Source: an uncultured Verrucomicrobiales bacterium | Lineage (GTDB): Bacteria; Verrucomicrobiota; Verrucomicrobiia; Verrucomicrobiales; Akkermansiaceae | Length of the DNA stretch: 14,114 nt | Assembly (NCBI GenBank): GCA_937969125.1 | Contig: CALBVA010000306.1 | Location: 1 to 14,114, forward strand | Direction of reading: 5' to 3' | Shown: in pieces, positions 1 to 9,098 of the stretch | How the letters are laid out: each line of letters starts with the position of its first letter | Numbering within the stretch: the stretch's first letter is position 1 | The notes under the pieces: model-generated | Database searches by the model: none | What the model was told of the DNA's origin: nothing | The model's input: only the letters and a program-made list of their open reading frames with translations | Translations under genes and position numbers: made by a program

Positions 1-3000
1 ATCCCCGCCGGCTGTTCCGGTGAAGAGGATGGAGTCACTGGTCCCGGGATTTCCTCCCGAAGTTGAGCTGATGCGCCAGGATGTTGGCGAGTTTGGATTG
101 GCCTCGTTACGGAGGACCAGGGTGGGACCATCGCCATCGGCCGCATCAGGCCAGCCGTTATTGTCATCATAGCTCACGGAGAAAAGGACAAGGGAACCAT
201 TGAGCCGGAGCTCAACCGTGCCTGAGTTGTTAGAGAGTTTTTCAGCGAAATCCCCAAAGACTGTCACGCCCGGGTAGCGCATGGCGAATGCTGCCGCATT
301 CCTCGCAATGGCGATGCTTTCGCCTGCTGCTAGAACACGATCAGTAATCGAGGGAAGATTGGTGAAGGCATATACAGCTTCATTGGCGATGGTCAGATTG
401 GTCAGATCCAGTGCGAGGTTGGAGCGATTGGTAATCTCGATGAACTCGAAGTCATCATCGTCATCAAAGCCTGCCATAATCTCGGCGGTGGTCGGATCGT
501 AGGGATGATAGTTAATCTCGCTGATGACAAGCTGGCCCGCTTCCGGCTGCGTTCCGGCCACAAACTCAGCGGAATTTAAGGCGGACCATTCGCCGTTCTG
601 GAGGACGCGCGAGTTCACCGTGGTCGATCCACTAAGCGTGACCGAGTTCCCCTGACTAGCAGTCGCAGAGGCCGTTCCGCCAAATTCGCGAGGATCGCTT
701 CCATCCAGAGTGTAGTAGGTCGTCCCGGACGCATTCGAATTGGTGATGGTTAGCTGGAAGGTCGATGGAATCGAGCCACCATGCTGATTGTATTGCGGCG
801 CATCCACTGCTGGATAGAGTCCATCATTTTTCAACTGGGTGAGGACCACATCTCTCCGGTCGTTCGTCCAGCCCTTCATCAGATTGACTGCATTCTCCCA
901 ATCCGACTTATTCAGGGGATTGCCTGGACTCATGGAGTCACCCCATCGGGCAGCTTCCGCATCGATCGCAGGATCCAATGTCGCAATCCGCCTATCAATC
1001 CGGGCCAGAACCTCGGGATGGGTGAAGGCACCGTTATAAAAAAACTCGCGGTGCACGATGTCCCCGAACTTCAACCGGTATTCCTCACTCGCCATCATGT
1101 ATTGATGGAAGTATTGCGGATTTGAGCGGGGGAAGGTCTGCTGATCGAGCGTGCTGCCAAACCAAAACGGCCCGGTGCGATCAATCGAGTTCGGATTCGT
1201 ATCCATGCTATGCTCGAAGTCATGGGCAAAGAAGGTCCAGCCCCGATCGTCCGTTTTACGATTTCGCAATGCGAACCAATTATTCGAAGCGTCCACGAAG
1301 GTGGAGAGCGGCCCATCAAATGAACCGCAGTAGAAAACGGCGAGGTGATAAGCGGCCATATTCTCGACATCGACATGAACCGGTAGCGATTCGTCACGCA
1401 CGCCATTCGCATTGAGACCCTGGATGCGAAGGTAATTTGGAATCCCCTCCGTAGTCCCGGTGATCGACTGCGAAAGGGTATAGCCTTCCATCCAGTCGAC
1501 CTCGTTACCATCGGTGGTTTCCGTCGTGTAGCCTTCGCTGCGACCGGCCGACTTCAACGTATCATACTCCGAATCATCACCGCCGAGGTAGGATTCCGCG
1601 AAGTCCGCTTCCGCCCGTTCCTGTGACATGAAGACGCCCCAATAAAGTCCGTTCAGATAAAGATGATAGTATCGTGAGCGGGTGTAGGGCTGCCCCATGT
1701 CTCGCTGACTGTCGCGAGCGAACACATCACGCAGGAAGGTGTTCTTCAAGCTGCTGTCGAAGCCTTCTCTGCCTCTAAATGACCATGAATAATTCTGCGA
1801 AGTTCGCAAATCGAAGCCCTGGTATTCATTCACTCCTTCATCACCGAAGAGCGGGTAATTGAGCGTAGCATCCCCATAATCCCGGCGGAAAAAGAACCGG
1901 AAAGAATGCTTCGGATTAGCATCGCTTCTGGAAAACCCTCCCCGAATCCTGAGACCCATGTCGATTTGGAACCCCTCTTCCTCTCCATCAGGATTGTCAT
2001 ATCCCGGCGGGAAAATCAGCTCGAGAGATCCCGGACGCTCCGCCTCGCGGCCTCGTTGGTCGGCGTTCACGTAAATCCCGCGTGCGGAGTCAGTGAGATT
2101 GGCCTGATCAGTCACGATGGAAATCGAAGGGAGGGCGATGAGGGCATCGGCCACCTGCATTTCACTGGGAGCTCCGTTTGCCGCGGTATCGATTTCGTAG
2201 TCGAGAACCTGGCTGTTTACGTTATTCGTGGGCCAGCCCTGTGCCACCGTTCCCTGATTCTCGGCAGTCTCAGTCGGGAACAGATAGGTTTGCGTATCAA
2301 CATTCGTCGGGAGAAATCCGCTCCTCGTCCCGAGTGCCCGCAGGATCGTGGTGTCATCGATGATCAGCGGCTCCTCATACAGAGTGCTGGTCAATGGGTC
2401 CGGCTCAGAGCCATCGATGGTATAATAGATTCTCACACTCTGGGTCGCGGAAGTGATCTCAACGGTTTGCGGACTATCGTAAACTCCACGATTGATGGAG
2501 AATGAAGTGTCCCGCACAAAGTCGGCGAAGCTATCACCGGAATTTTCTTCAGTCGGGGTGGGGGAGGTCAGGTAGAAGTAGCGGGCGAGATTCTCTGGAA
2601 GCACTCCGTATGAGGTGTTCCGGAACTGCCGGGGGTATTCATTGAAGACTGACAGAATCTTCGTGATGCCATCCGAGACCTTGATCAGAGCGAGGTATTC
2701 GCCATCCGAACTCAGACTAAAATTTGTGTGAGCTTCCGGAGTTGTGCGATCCTTTGATGAAGCGAAAACCAGGATCGATTCACCCGGAGCGATCGTTTGG
2801 TTCGGCAGTGCCCACTTGGTGAGGTTTCCCTCATCGTCCGTCAGGAAGTGGTCGTCATTGATCACTGTCGCCTGGTTCGTGGCATTAGTGATCTGAATCC
2901 AGTCACTGTGATCGCCATCCTCATCTTCAATCCCTCCGTCATTGTCGCTGAGAAATTCGGTGATGATCGGCTCCCCGGGCACGAGAACCAGCACACCGAG

Positions 3001-4305
3001 ATCGCGGCTGTCGATGCCGTTGTCATTTTCCACTGCCAGGGTGAATTGCTTCGACGAGTCTGCGGTGAAGCTCTCCGTTCCGGAAGCCGCGACGGTCTGA
3101 CCGTTCAGGGTCACCTCCGCCGTGCCGAGGGTTACCCAGCTGATGGTCACTGTTTCACCCGGGGTTGCGACTGCAGGAGTCGCGGTGAAGGACTCGATGA
3201 TCGGCTGATCCGTCACCTCGACCGTCAGTAATCTGACTGCAATTCCGGTGGCGTCGGAGCAAACAAAACGATAGGTCGTCGTTTCGGTGGGGCCAGGATC
3301 GATGAGGAATGACCCCACGCCCTGCACATTCGTCGTGTCTACTTGGCCCACTCCACTGAGGCCTACGAGATTGAAGGAAGTCTCGATTTGCCAATTCAAC
3401 ATCACTGGGAAGCCCACCGGAATCCGTGGATGGTCCACCGTGGCCGAAAAGATCATCGGTCCCATGCTGCCGGCCACACCGCTCCCGTCAGGAGACAGCT
3501 GGATGAAGGTCCGGTCGTCTCCCGGATCTTCGGTGACTTTTTCCCAGTTAGTATCGCCGATACTCAGGGTGGCGCCCAGATCATCCTGTCCCAGCTGGAG
3601 GAGTTGATTCACCTCAGCGAGTGAGTAGTCGAGTGTTCCGTCACCGAGGTTAAAGATTGTCGCAACTTCCAGCGGATTGAGGGCTCGATTGAAAATCCCC
3701 ACATCGTCAATTTTGCCATTCCAGATTCGGGTTGGCTCATCGGGATTACTTCCCAGAAATAAGGGGTTCGCCGAGGCCTCAAGATTCGGTTCCCCCCCGG
3801 TGGCTTCGAGTTCTCCATCAATATAAAGACGGGTATCCTTTCCTTCTTCGGACACTGCCACGACGTGCCGCCAGCCACCATTATTGACCGATGGGCCACC
3901 GGAGATGTCATCAGCGCCACCGGCGTAGGCCAGTTGGAAGGTGGCGCCACGTCGGGCCAGTCGCCAGTTGTTGCCTTCGCCCTTTGCAATCAGGGCTTGC
4001 CAGTTGTTGTCGAAAGTATCGACGTCGAACCAAGCACTGACCGTCAATGTTTGCGATGATCCATCAATATCACTGCTGGAGGGGATCGAGACATAAGCGT
4101 TCCCGCCAGTCGACATCGCGGTGCCGAATTGCCCGTCTTCGTAGGCCGCTGTGCCAACCCATGTGCCTCCGCTGTCGGAGCTTGTCCCCGCCTGCGCGGA
4201 ATCGGTGAGATTATTATCGAGTGCCCAGTAGGACACCAGATTGTCGGTGGGTGAGGCTGTCAGCAGGGCTCCCGATAGAGGGAAAAGGCTTAGAAATCGC
4301 TTCAT
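1..4305 (-). CDS. Secreted CotH-kinase/LamG/lamin-tail multidomain protein, C-terminus cut off by window edge
   Basis: The frame is open for 1,435 codons from ATG at 4305 to base 1, where the window ends. Visible in order: a signal peptide (MKRFLSLFPLSGALLTAS); a LamG/concanavalin-like domain at about 20-225 (VSYWALD, LYIDGE, LFLGSNP, IDDVGIFNRAL); two Ig-like beta domains at about 286-446; a lamin-tail domain at about 446-546; a chitobiase/hexosaminidase C-terminal domain at about 599-674 (IYYTIDGSEP); a CotH-like kinase domain at about 726-1070 with RIRGG, RSRYYHLYLNGLYWG and AHDFEHS, where D1029 is the likely metal ligand by analogy with CotH; a second chitobiase-C domain at about 1172-1249 (TYYTLDGSDP); and a second lamin tail at about 1256-1396 (LVISEINYHP). 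It is colinear with the next gene and shares long identical stretches, so the two are paralogs; judged from that copy, about 100-130 residues are missing. An in-frame ATG at 4323 would add six residues; 4305 gives the cleaner signal peptide. Neither start has a Shine-Dalgarno sequence. CotH proteins of spore formers phosphorylate coat proteins; a kinase role outside the cell here is inference. Confidence 0.93.
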   Translation of the reverse strand, partial: MKRFLSLFPLSGALLTASPTDNLVSYWALDNNLTDSAQAGTSSDSGGTWVGTAAYEDGQFGTAMSTGGNAYVSIPSSSDIDGSSQTLTVSAWFDVDTFDNNWQALIAKGEGNNWRLARRGATFQLAYAGGADDISGGPSVNNGGWRHVVAVSEEGKDTRLYIDGELEATGGEPNLEASANPLFLGSNPDEPTRIWNGKIDDVGIFNRALNPLEVATIFNLGDGTLDYSLAEVNQLLQLGQDDLGATLSIGDTNWEKVTEDPGDDRTFIQLSPDGSGVAGSMGPMIFSATVDHPRIPVGFPVMLNWQIETSFNLVGLSGVGQVDTTNVQGVGSFLIDPGPTETTTYRFVCSDATGIAVRLLTVEVTDQPIIESFTATPAVATPGETVTISWVTLGTAEVTLNGQTVAASGTESFTADSSKQFTLAVENDNGIDSRDLGVLVLVPGEPIITEFLSDNDGGIEDEDGDHSDWIQITNATNQATVINDDHFLTDDEGNLTKWALPNQTIAPGESILVFASSKDRTTPEAHTNFSLSSDGEYLALIKVSDGITKILSVFNEYPRQFRNTSYGVLPENLARYFYLTSPTPTEENSGDSFADFVRDTSFSINRGVYDSPQTVEITSATQSVRIYYTIDGSEPDPLTSTLYEEPLIIDDTTILRALGTRSGFLPTNVDTQTYLFPTETAENQGTVAQGWPTNNVNSQVLDYEIDTAANGAPSEMQVADALIALPSISIVTDQANLTDSARGIYVNADQRGREAERPGSLELIFPPGYDNPDGEEEGFQIDMGLRIRGGFSRSDANPKHSFRFFFRRDYGDATLNYPLFGDEGVNEYQGFDLRTSQNYSWSFRGREGFDSSLKNTFLRDVFARDSQRDMGQPYTRSRYYHLYLNGLYWGVFMSQERAEADFAESYLGGDDSEYDTLKSAGRSEGYTTETTDGNEVDWMEGYTLSQSITGTTEGIPNYLRIQGLNANGVRDESLPVHVDVENMAAYHLAVFYCGSFDGPLSTFVDASNNWFALRNRKTDDRGWTFFAHDFEHSMDTNPNSIDRTGPFWFGSTLDQQTFPRSNPQYFHQYMMASEEYRLKFGDIVHREFFYNGAFTHPEVLARIDRRIATLDPAIDAEAARWGDSMSPGNPLNKSDWENAVNLMKGWTNDRRDVVLTQLKNDGLYPAVDAPQYNQHGGSIPSTFQLTITNSNASGTTYYTLDGSDPREFGGTASATASQGNSVTLSGSTTVNSRVLQNGEWSALNSAEFVAGTQPEAGQLVISEINYHPYDPTTAEIMAGFDDDDDFEFIEITNRSNLALDLTNLTIANEAVYAFTNLPSITDRVLAAGESIAIARNAAAFAMRYPGVTVFGDFAEKLSNNSGTVELRLNGSLVLFSVSYDDNNGWPDAADGDGPTLVLRNEANPNSPTSWRISSTSGGNPGTSDSILFTGTAGGD

Positions 4306-4320
4306 GTCTGCAATATTAGC

Positions 4321-4342
4321 CATGGCTACTTTTCATGGCTAC
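4321..4342 (-). repeat. 9-bp direct repeat just upstream of the second CotH gene
   Basis: CATGGCTAC occurs at 4321-4329 and again at 4334-4342 (plus-strand reading), 13 bp apart. The first copy forms part of the palindrome AGCCATGGCT at 4318-4327. On the minus strand each copy supplies an ATG. The upstream ATG at 4336 opens a six-codon reading frame (MKSSHG) that stops at 4316; the downstream ATG at 4323 is the alternative in-frame start of the CotH gene. The repeat lies in the 59-bp gap between the two CotH genes. It could be an operator, a tiny leader peptide or chance. Confidence 0.3.
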
Positions 4343-4364
4343 CGTAAGTGATCTTGCTAAGAGT

Positions 4365-7300
4365 TCACTGATTAAGGTTTACCCGAACCCGCATGAAATA
4401 CTTCTTCAGCACGTCAACGTCATCCACCAGACCGTAAATCGCTGTCACGGTACCATCGTCCGCCGTTGCCGAACTGATCAATGTCACTCCGTCCACGATC
4501 CAGGAATTTTCCTGAAGGTTCGATGACCGCTCCACCACGACGGTGGTATTGTCCACGGGTGGAAAGTATTTCACCGTCAGAGTAAGAAAGTCCCGCTCAC
4601 CGTCACCAAGATCCAGTGAGACGATCTCACCGACCGGTTCGAAATATGCTCCGCTTTCGTCGCGTAGGACCGCTTCGAGAAGGTTCGAGACACCATTGCC
4701 GTTGTCGTCGCCATCAGGGTCGCCGGTGAAAGGTTGCCCGTCGCTCGATCTCGGATTTCCGCCATTTGCCAGGCTCGCCCGCCAGGAGCCGGGCTGATTC
4801 GGGAAGGCCGCGTTGCGAAGGACCAGGCTTTTGCCGTTCCCATCCGCGCTGGTGGGCCAGCCTTCGTCATCCTGATAGCTGACCGAGAAGAGGATCTCGG
4901 TATTGTTCTTCCGAATCTCAATCGTTCCAGCAGAGTTGGAAAGCTTTCCGGCGTAGTCGCCCGGGAAGGTCACTCCGGGGTATCTTTCACTAAAGGCCGC
5001 CTGCTTCCTAGGTAGGACGATTCGCTCGCCGGGTCCGATTACCCGCTCCGCTGGATCGGTGATACTCGCGAAGGAGAAGGTAATCTCGTTCCCGATGGAA
5101 ATATTAGTCAGATCGATCAGCTCGTCAGAAGTGTTGTGGATCTCGATAAATTCGAAGTCCTCGTCACTGGTGAATCCTGCCGCCATTTCCGAAGCCGTAG
5201 GGTCAGCTGGATGGTAGTTGATCTCACTGATGACGAGGTCACCCAAGACCGCCGCCTGCCCGACTACAAATTCCACGGCCACGAGGGCAGACCAGCTCGC
5301 ATCGCTTTCGCGCACCCGTGCCATCAGCGTCGTCGATTGATTGATCGGCAGAGAGGTTCCGCTCATCACGCCAGCTTTCAATGCGCCCCCGACTTCGCGT
5401 GGATCGCTGCCATCGGTGGTGTAATAAATCGTCCCTGTTCCGTTCGGATTGCTGAGGGTGAGATTGAATCCCGCCGTCACCGATCCGCCAAAGCGGTTGA
5501 GCACCGGAGCATCCAGCGCGGGGAATAGGTCGTCCGCCCGCAGCTGCGCGAGGAGGGTGAGATTACGATCCACCACCCAGCCTTCCAGTTGGTTCGCGGC
5601 TGCGGTCCAATCGGTCCGGGTGAGGGGAACTTCCTCGCTTGGTGTCTGGGTATCACCCCAGCGCGCTGCTTCCGCATCGATGACCAGATCCACCGTGGTG
5701 CGGCGCTTCGCGAGCATTCCGAGGACGTTGGAGTTCGTCAGGGTGCCGCCATTCAGGAGCTCTCGCTGGGCGAGATCTGCGAAGCGCATGCGATACTCCA
5801 GATTGTTCGAAAGATGCTGATGAATGTATTGTGGATTTGAGCGATCAAATGACGAGCGATCCGCGAGATTCTCACCCCAGAAGGGGCCGGTTCGATCCTC
5901 GGTTCGCTCCGGCCAGGTTCCCAGGCTGTGCTCCATATCGTGTGCCATGAAAGCCCATCCGCGATCATCGCGCGCGCGATTTCGAAGAGCGAACCAATTG
6001 TTAGAAGCTGGATCATTTTCGAATTCCTCCAGGAAAGCCGAGAGAGGTCCATCAAAGGAACCCGCATAGAAAATGAGGAGGTGATAGGCGATGAGGTTGT
6101 CGATGTCATAGTGTATCGGAAGTTGCGCATCGCGTTGACCGGAGGCATTGAGACCCTGCAGGGCAAAGTAGTTGGTATTTGAGCTGGGGGAGTCATTGCC
6201 CACCGCCACCGCGAGGTTGTAGGCGGTGGTCCAGTCGGTCGCATTTCCGTCCGCCGTTTCGGTCTTGTGTTCGTCCACTCCGCCGCTGGATTTCAGGGTG
6301 TCGTAGTCCTCATCTGCTCCGCCGAGATAGCTATCACCGAAGTGTGCCTCCGGCCGCTCTTGTGTCATGTAAAGTCCCCAATAAAGCCCATTCAGATAGA
6401 GGTGGTAGTATCGCGACCGAGTGTAGGGCTGATCCAACGCACCCTGTAAGTCACGGACCAGCACGTCGCGCAGGAAGGTATTCTTGGTGCTGTTATCCTC
6501 GTTCGCGTTCAGGCCATTGAGCGGCATTTTGAAAGCCCAGGAATAGTTCTGCGAACATCGGAGATCGATCTTGCGGAATTCATCAGTTCCTTCTTCACCG
6601 AAGAGGGGATACTTCAGGGCGCGCTCGCCGTATTCCGGACGGAAGAAAACGCGGAAGCCGTGTTTATAGTTGTTAAAGGGATCGCGCGAGGCACCGCCGC
6701 GAATCCGGAAGCCGCAATCCAGCTGGAAGCCCTCCTGCGGGCCGTCCGGATTATCATAGCCCGGAGGGTAAATGAGCTCCATCGAGACCGGTCGTTCCCA
6801 ATCACGTCCCCGGTTCAGTGGGCGCGCGTAGATACCGGTATCATTGTCATAGATATTCGCCAGATCAGTGACGAGTGAGATAGACGGGATGGCGAGAAGG
6901 GCGTCAATCATTCCCTGATCTGTCGTGCCCACCGTCTCGGCTGGCTTCATCCGGTAATCGGTCCTCTGCTCTCCGATCTGTCCGGCGGGCCATTCGTATT
7001 CGTAGAGTTCCGGTTGCGGGAATTTTGGCTGCTCGATCGTCCACGCAGGAAAGAGGTAGCTCTGCGTATCCACGTTCGAGGGAATCCATCCGTCCTTCAC
7101 TGCAATCGCGCGCAGCGTGGTGGTCTTCGTGATGACAATCGGCGAGTTGTAGAGAATGCCGTTTTCAGCCGAGGGTAGCGTGCTATCCACGGTGTAATAA
7201 ATCTGAGCCCCCTCCGTCAGCGTTTCGATCTCCACCGCCTGATCGGTATCATAAAATCCCCGGTCTACGGAGAATGTAGTATCGCGGGCGAAGTCCTCAA

Positions 7301-9098
7301 AGGTCTCCCCTGAGTTCAATCCCTCCGGCGTCGGAGTCTCGTAGTAGGTGAAAGTCAGGAGGTCGTCTTTTACCCCATAGGAAATATCCGGAAACTGTCT
7401 CGGGTAGTCATTGAGTTCCGTGATGAGGACATTCAAGGCACCCTCAGCTTTCACCAGTGCCAGGTATTCGCCTTCTTCCTTCAGGCTGAAATTAGTGTGC
7501 GCGGGAGAGGGGGGAGTGTCATCGCCCCCCTTGCCGGATGCCCAGATCAGGATCGATTGACCAGCAGGAATGGTCTGCGCCGGGATGGCCCACTTACGCG
7601 GGGAATCCGGATCGTCAGTGAGGAAGTAGTTTCCATTGATCACGGCATCTACGGCGGAGGGATTTGTCAGCTGGATCCAGTCTTCTTCGTCGTCATCCTC
7701 ATCGGTGATGCCGGTGATATTCGTTGCGAGAAACTCCGTTAGAATTGGCACTCCAGGCTGCACCACATTGAGCGAGATGGTCTGCGTCATCGTATCCAGG
7801 GGATTCGTAACGACGATCTCATAGGTCCCGGAGACAGAGGGCGAGAGAACCTCGCTTCCGCTACTTCCTTTCGCCACTCCATTGATAGTGACCCCGGTGG
7901 CATTGAGCACGTTCCAGGTCAGGGTGGAAGATTCACCCTGGCTAATGACATCCTGCGAAAAGGAAAAGACATCGATGATTGGAGAAGTCGTGATCTCCAC
8001 CGTCACTGTTTCCGTGGTGGTCAGACCATCGGCATTCGCCGCCGAGAGTGTGTAGGTGGTATTCTCGGAGGGTCCCGGATTGAGCGTGATCGATCCGCTG
8101 CCCCCGCTCGTGTTCGCGGTGACATTTCCCACGCTTTGATCGATGCTGAGATTAGTGGCGAAAGCATCAACATTCCAGGTGAGGGTTATCGGGAATCCTG
8201 AGGGAATGAGTGCCCGATCCGTCGCGAAGGAGAAAACCTCCGGCCCGCGTTCGCCGGCCACTCCGGTGCCATCGGCTGCTAGCTTTACGAATGTGCGCCC
8301 GTCCATTGGATCGCTCGCGGCATAACTCCACAGCGCTTCGCTGACTAATGCCGAGGATCCGACGCCGCCGTTAAAAATCTCGAAGACCTCATTCACCTCA
8401 TCGAGGGTGTATTGATAGGTGGGATTCAGAGCGAGGTCGTAGATGGCCTTGATTTTTTCCGAGCTGAGATCGCCGTGGAAGATTCCCACCTCATCGATCT
8501 GTCCGTTGAAAATACGATCCGGTCGATTGGGATTGCTCCCGATAAACATCGGCCGGGTGGCGTTTTGATTCAAAAATGATCCCGCTGTGCTCGTTGCGAT
8601 TTGCACCCCGTCGATATAAAATCGCACCGGACTCCCGAACGGAGCGACTCCCACGAGATGGTGCCACTGGCCGTCATTGAAATTATTCGAGGTGGAATTA
8701 ACGGGCGCCGGACCGCCACCGAAGAGGTAGTCATTGGTCTCGTCAAAGCGCGAGATCCGCCAATCATTACTCTCGCCCTGTCCCACTATGGTCTGCTTCC
8801 GAATCGTGAATTCATCCGTCTTCGCCCAGACGGAGATTGTCAGGGTCATCGCCTTACCATCATTGTCCGGGCTATTCGGCACGCTGATATAATTGCTTCC
8901 GTCCAGGTCGATTCCCTGCCCGAGAAACCCAGGCCCGTAGGAGGTCGCCCCGACAAAGGAGCCATTGTCCGTCGTTGCCCCGTTCGGTGCGGTGTCATTG
9001 GCGTTACCATCAAGCGACCAATAGGAGGCCAGAATGTCTGCCTTCACCGAAAAACCGGGGAGCAGGAGAATTAGGAGAAATTTTGAGAAACCGCACAT
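4365..9098 (-). CDS. Secreted CotH-kinase/LamG/lamin-tail multidomain protein, complete (1,577 aa)
   Basis: Full-length exported protein. A signal peptide with a strong hydrophobic core (FLLILLLPGFSVKA) leads into a LamG/concanavalin-like domain at about 21-222, ending GQIDEVGIFHGDL. Two Ig-like domains follow (about 281-446), then lamin tail 1 (445-550; DWIQLTNPS), chitobiase-C domain 1 (605-681; IYYTVDSTLP), a CotH-like kinase domain (736-1140), chitobiase-C domain 2 (1197-1279; IYYTTDGSDP), lamin tail 2 (1287-1443; LVISEINYHP, FEFIEIHN) and a tail with an Asp/Asn-rich DPDGDDNGNG segment from D1460 that resembles calcium-binding thrombospondin-3-type loops. The kinase domain carries FRIRGGASRD, RSRYYHLYLNGLYWG, DTLKSSG and AHDMEHS (H1053, D1054, E1056), matching the spacing of CotH phosphate/metal-binding motifs. 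The C-terminal FMRVRV ending is common in secreted verrucomicrobial proteins. It lies 59 bp upstream of its paralog on the same strand, with no terminator-like hairpin between, so co-transcription is plausible. ATG at 9098 gives an intact signal peptide. A surface-located kinase or carbohydrate-associated scaffold is the likeliest role; the substrate is unknown. Confidence 0.96.
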   Translation of the reverse strand: MCGFSKFLLILLLPGFSVKADILASYWSLDGNANDTAPNGATTDNGSFVGATSYGPGFLGQGIDLDGSNYISVPNSPDNDGKAMTLTISVWAKTDEFTIRKQTIVGQGESNDWRISRFDETNDYLFGGGPAPVNSTSNNFNDGQWHHLVGVAPFGSPVRFYIDGVQIATSTAGSFLNQNATRPMFIGSNPNRPDRIFNGQIDEVGIFHGDLSSEKIKAIYDLALNPTYQYTLDEVNEVFEIFNGGVGSSALVSEALWSYAASDPMDGRTFVKLAADGTGVAGERGPEVFSFATDRALIPSGFPITLTWNVDAFATNLSIDQSVGNVTANTSGGSGSITLNPGPSENTTYTLSAANADGLTTTETVTVEITTSPIIDVFSFSQDVISQGESSTLTWNVLNATGVTINGVAKGSSGSEVLSPSVSGTYEIVVTNPLDTMTQTISLNVVQPGVPILTEFLATNITGITDEDDDEEDWIQLTNPSAVDAVINGNYFLTDDPDSPRKWAIPAQTIPAGQSILIWASGKGGDDTPPSPAHTNFSLKEEGEYLALVKAEGALNVLITELNDYPRQFPDISYGVKDDLLTFTYYETPTPEGLNSGETFEDFARDTTFSVDRGFYDTDQAVEIETLTEGAQIYYTVDSTLPSAENGILYNSPIVITKTTTLRAIAVKDGWIPSNVDTQSYLFPAWTIEQPKFPQPELYEYEWPAGQIGEQRTDYRMKPAETVGTTDQGMIDALLAIPSISLVTDLANIYDNDTGIYARPLNRGRDWERPVSMELIYPPGYDNPDGPQEGFQLDCGFRIRGGASRDPFNNYKHGFRVFFRPEYGERALKYPLFGEEGTDEFRKIDLRCSQNYSWAFKMPLNGLNANEDNSTKNTFLRDVLVRDLQGALDQPYTRSRYYHLYLNGLYWGLYMTQERPEAHFGDSYLGGADEDYDTLKSSGGVDEHKTETADGNATDWTTAYNLAVAVGNDSPSSNTNYFALQGLNASGQRDAQLPIHYDIDNLIAYHLLIFYAGSFDGPLSAFLEEFENDPASNNWFALRNRARDDRGWAFMAHDMEHSLGTWPERTEDRTGPFWGENLADRSSFDRSNPQYIHQHLSNNLEYRMRFADLAQRELLNGGTLTNSNVLGMLAKRRTTVDLVIDAEAARWGDTQTPSEEVPLTRTDWTAAANQLEGWVVDRNLTLLAQLRADDLFPALDAPVLNRFGGSVTAGFNLTLSNPNGTGTIYYTTDGSDPREVGGALKAGVMSGTSLPINQSTTLMARVRESDASWSALVAVEFVVGQAAVLGDLVISEINYHPADPTASEMAAGFTSDEDFEFIEIHNTSDELIDLTNISIGNEITFSFASITDPAERVIGPGERIVLPRKQAAFSERYPGVTFPGDYAGKLSNSAGTIEIRKNNTEILFSVSYQDDEGWPTSADGNGKSLVLRNAAFPNQPGSWRASLANGGNPRSSDGQPFTGDPDGDDNGNGVSNLLEAVLRDESGAYFEPVGEIVSLDLGDGERDFLTLTVKYFPPVDNTTVVVERSSNLQENSWIVDGVTLISSATADDGTVTAIYGLVDDVDVLKKYFMRVRVNLNQ

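Noticed and set aside
1906..2505. 199-codon plus-strand reading frame
   Set aside because: It lies entirely antisense to the first CotH gene, whose translation is clearly conserved; its own product has no recognisable motif.
5753..6244. 163-codon minus-strand frame
   Set aside because: It is an alternate frame within the complete CotH gene, shadowing the kinase domain region.
8601..9074. 157-codon plus-strand frame opposite the CotH N-terminus
   Set aside because: It is antisense to the LamG domain and signal peptide of a well-supported gene, with no family signature.
1..9098. Mobile element or phage origin for the tandem CotH genes
   Set aside because: No transposase, integrase, terminal repeats or att-like sites were seen; tandem duplication explains the paralogs.
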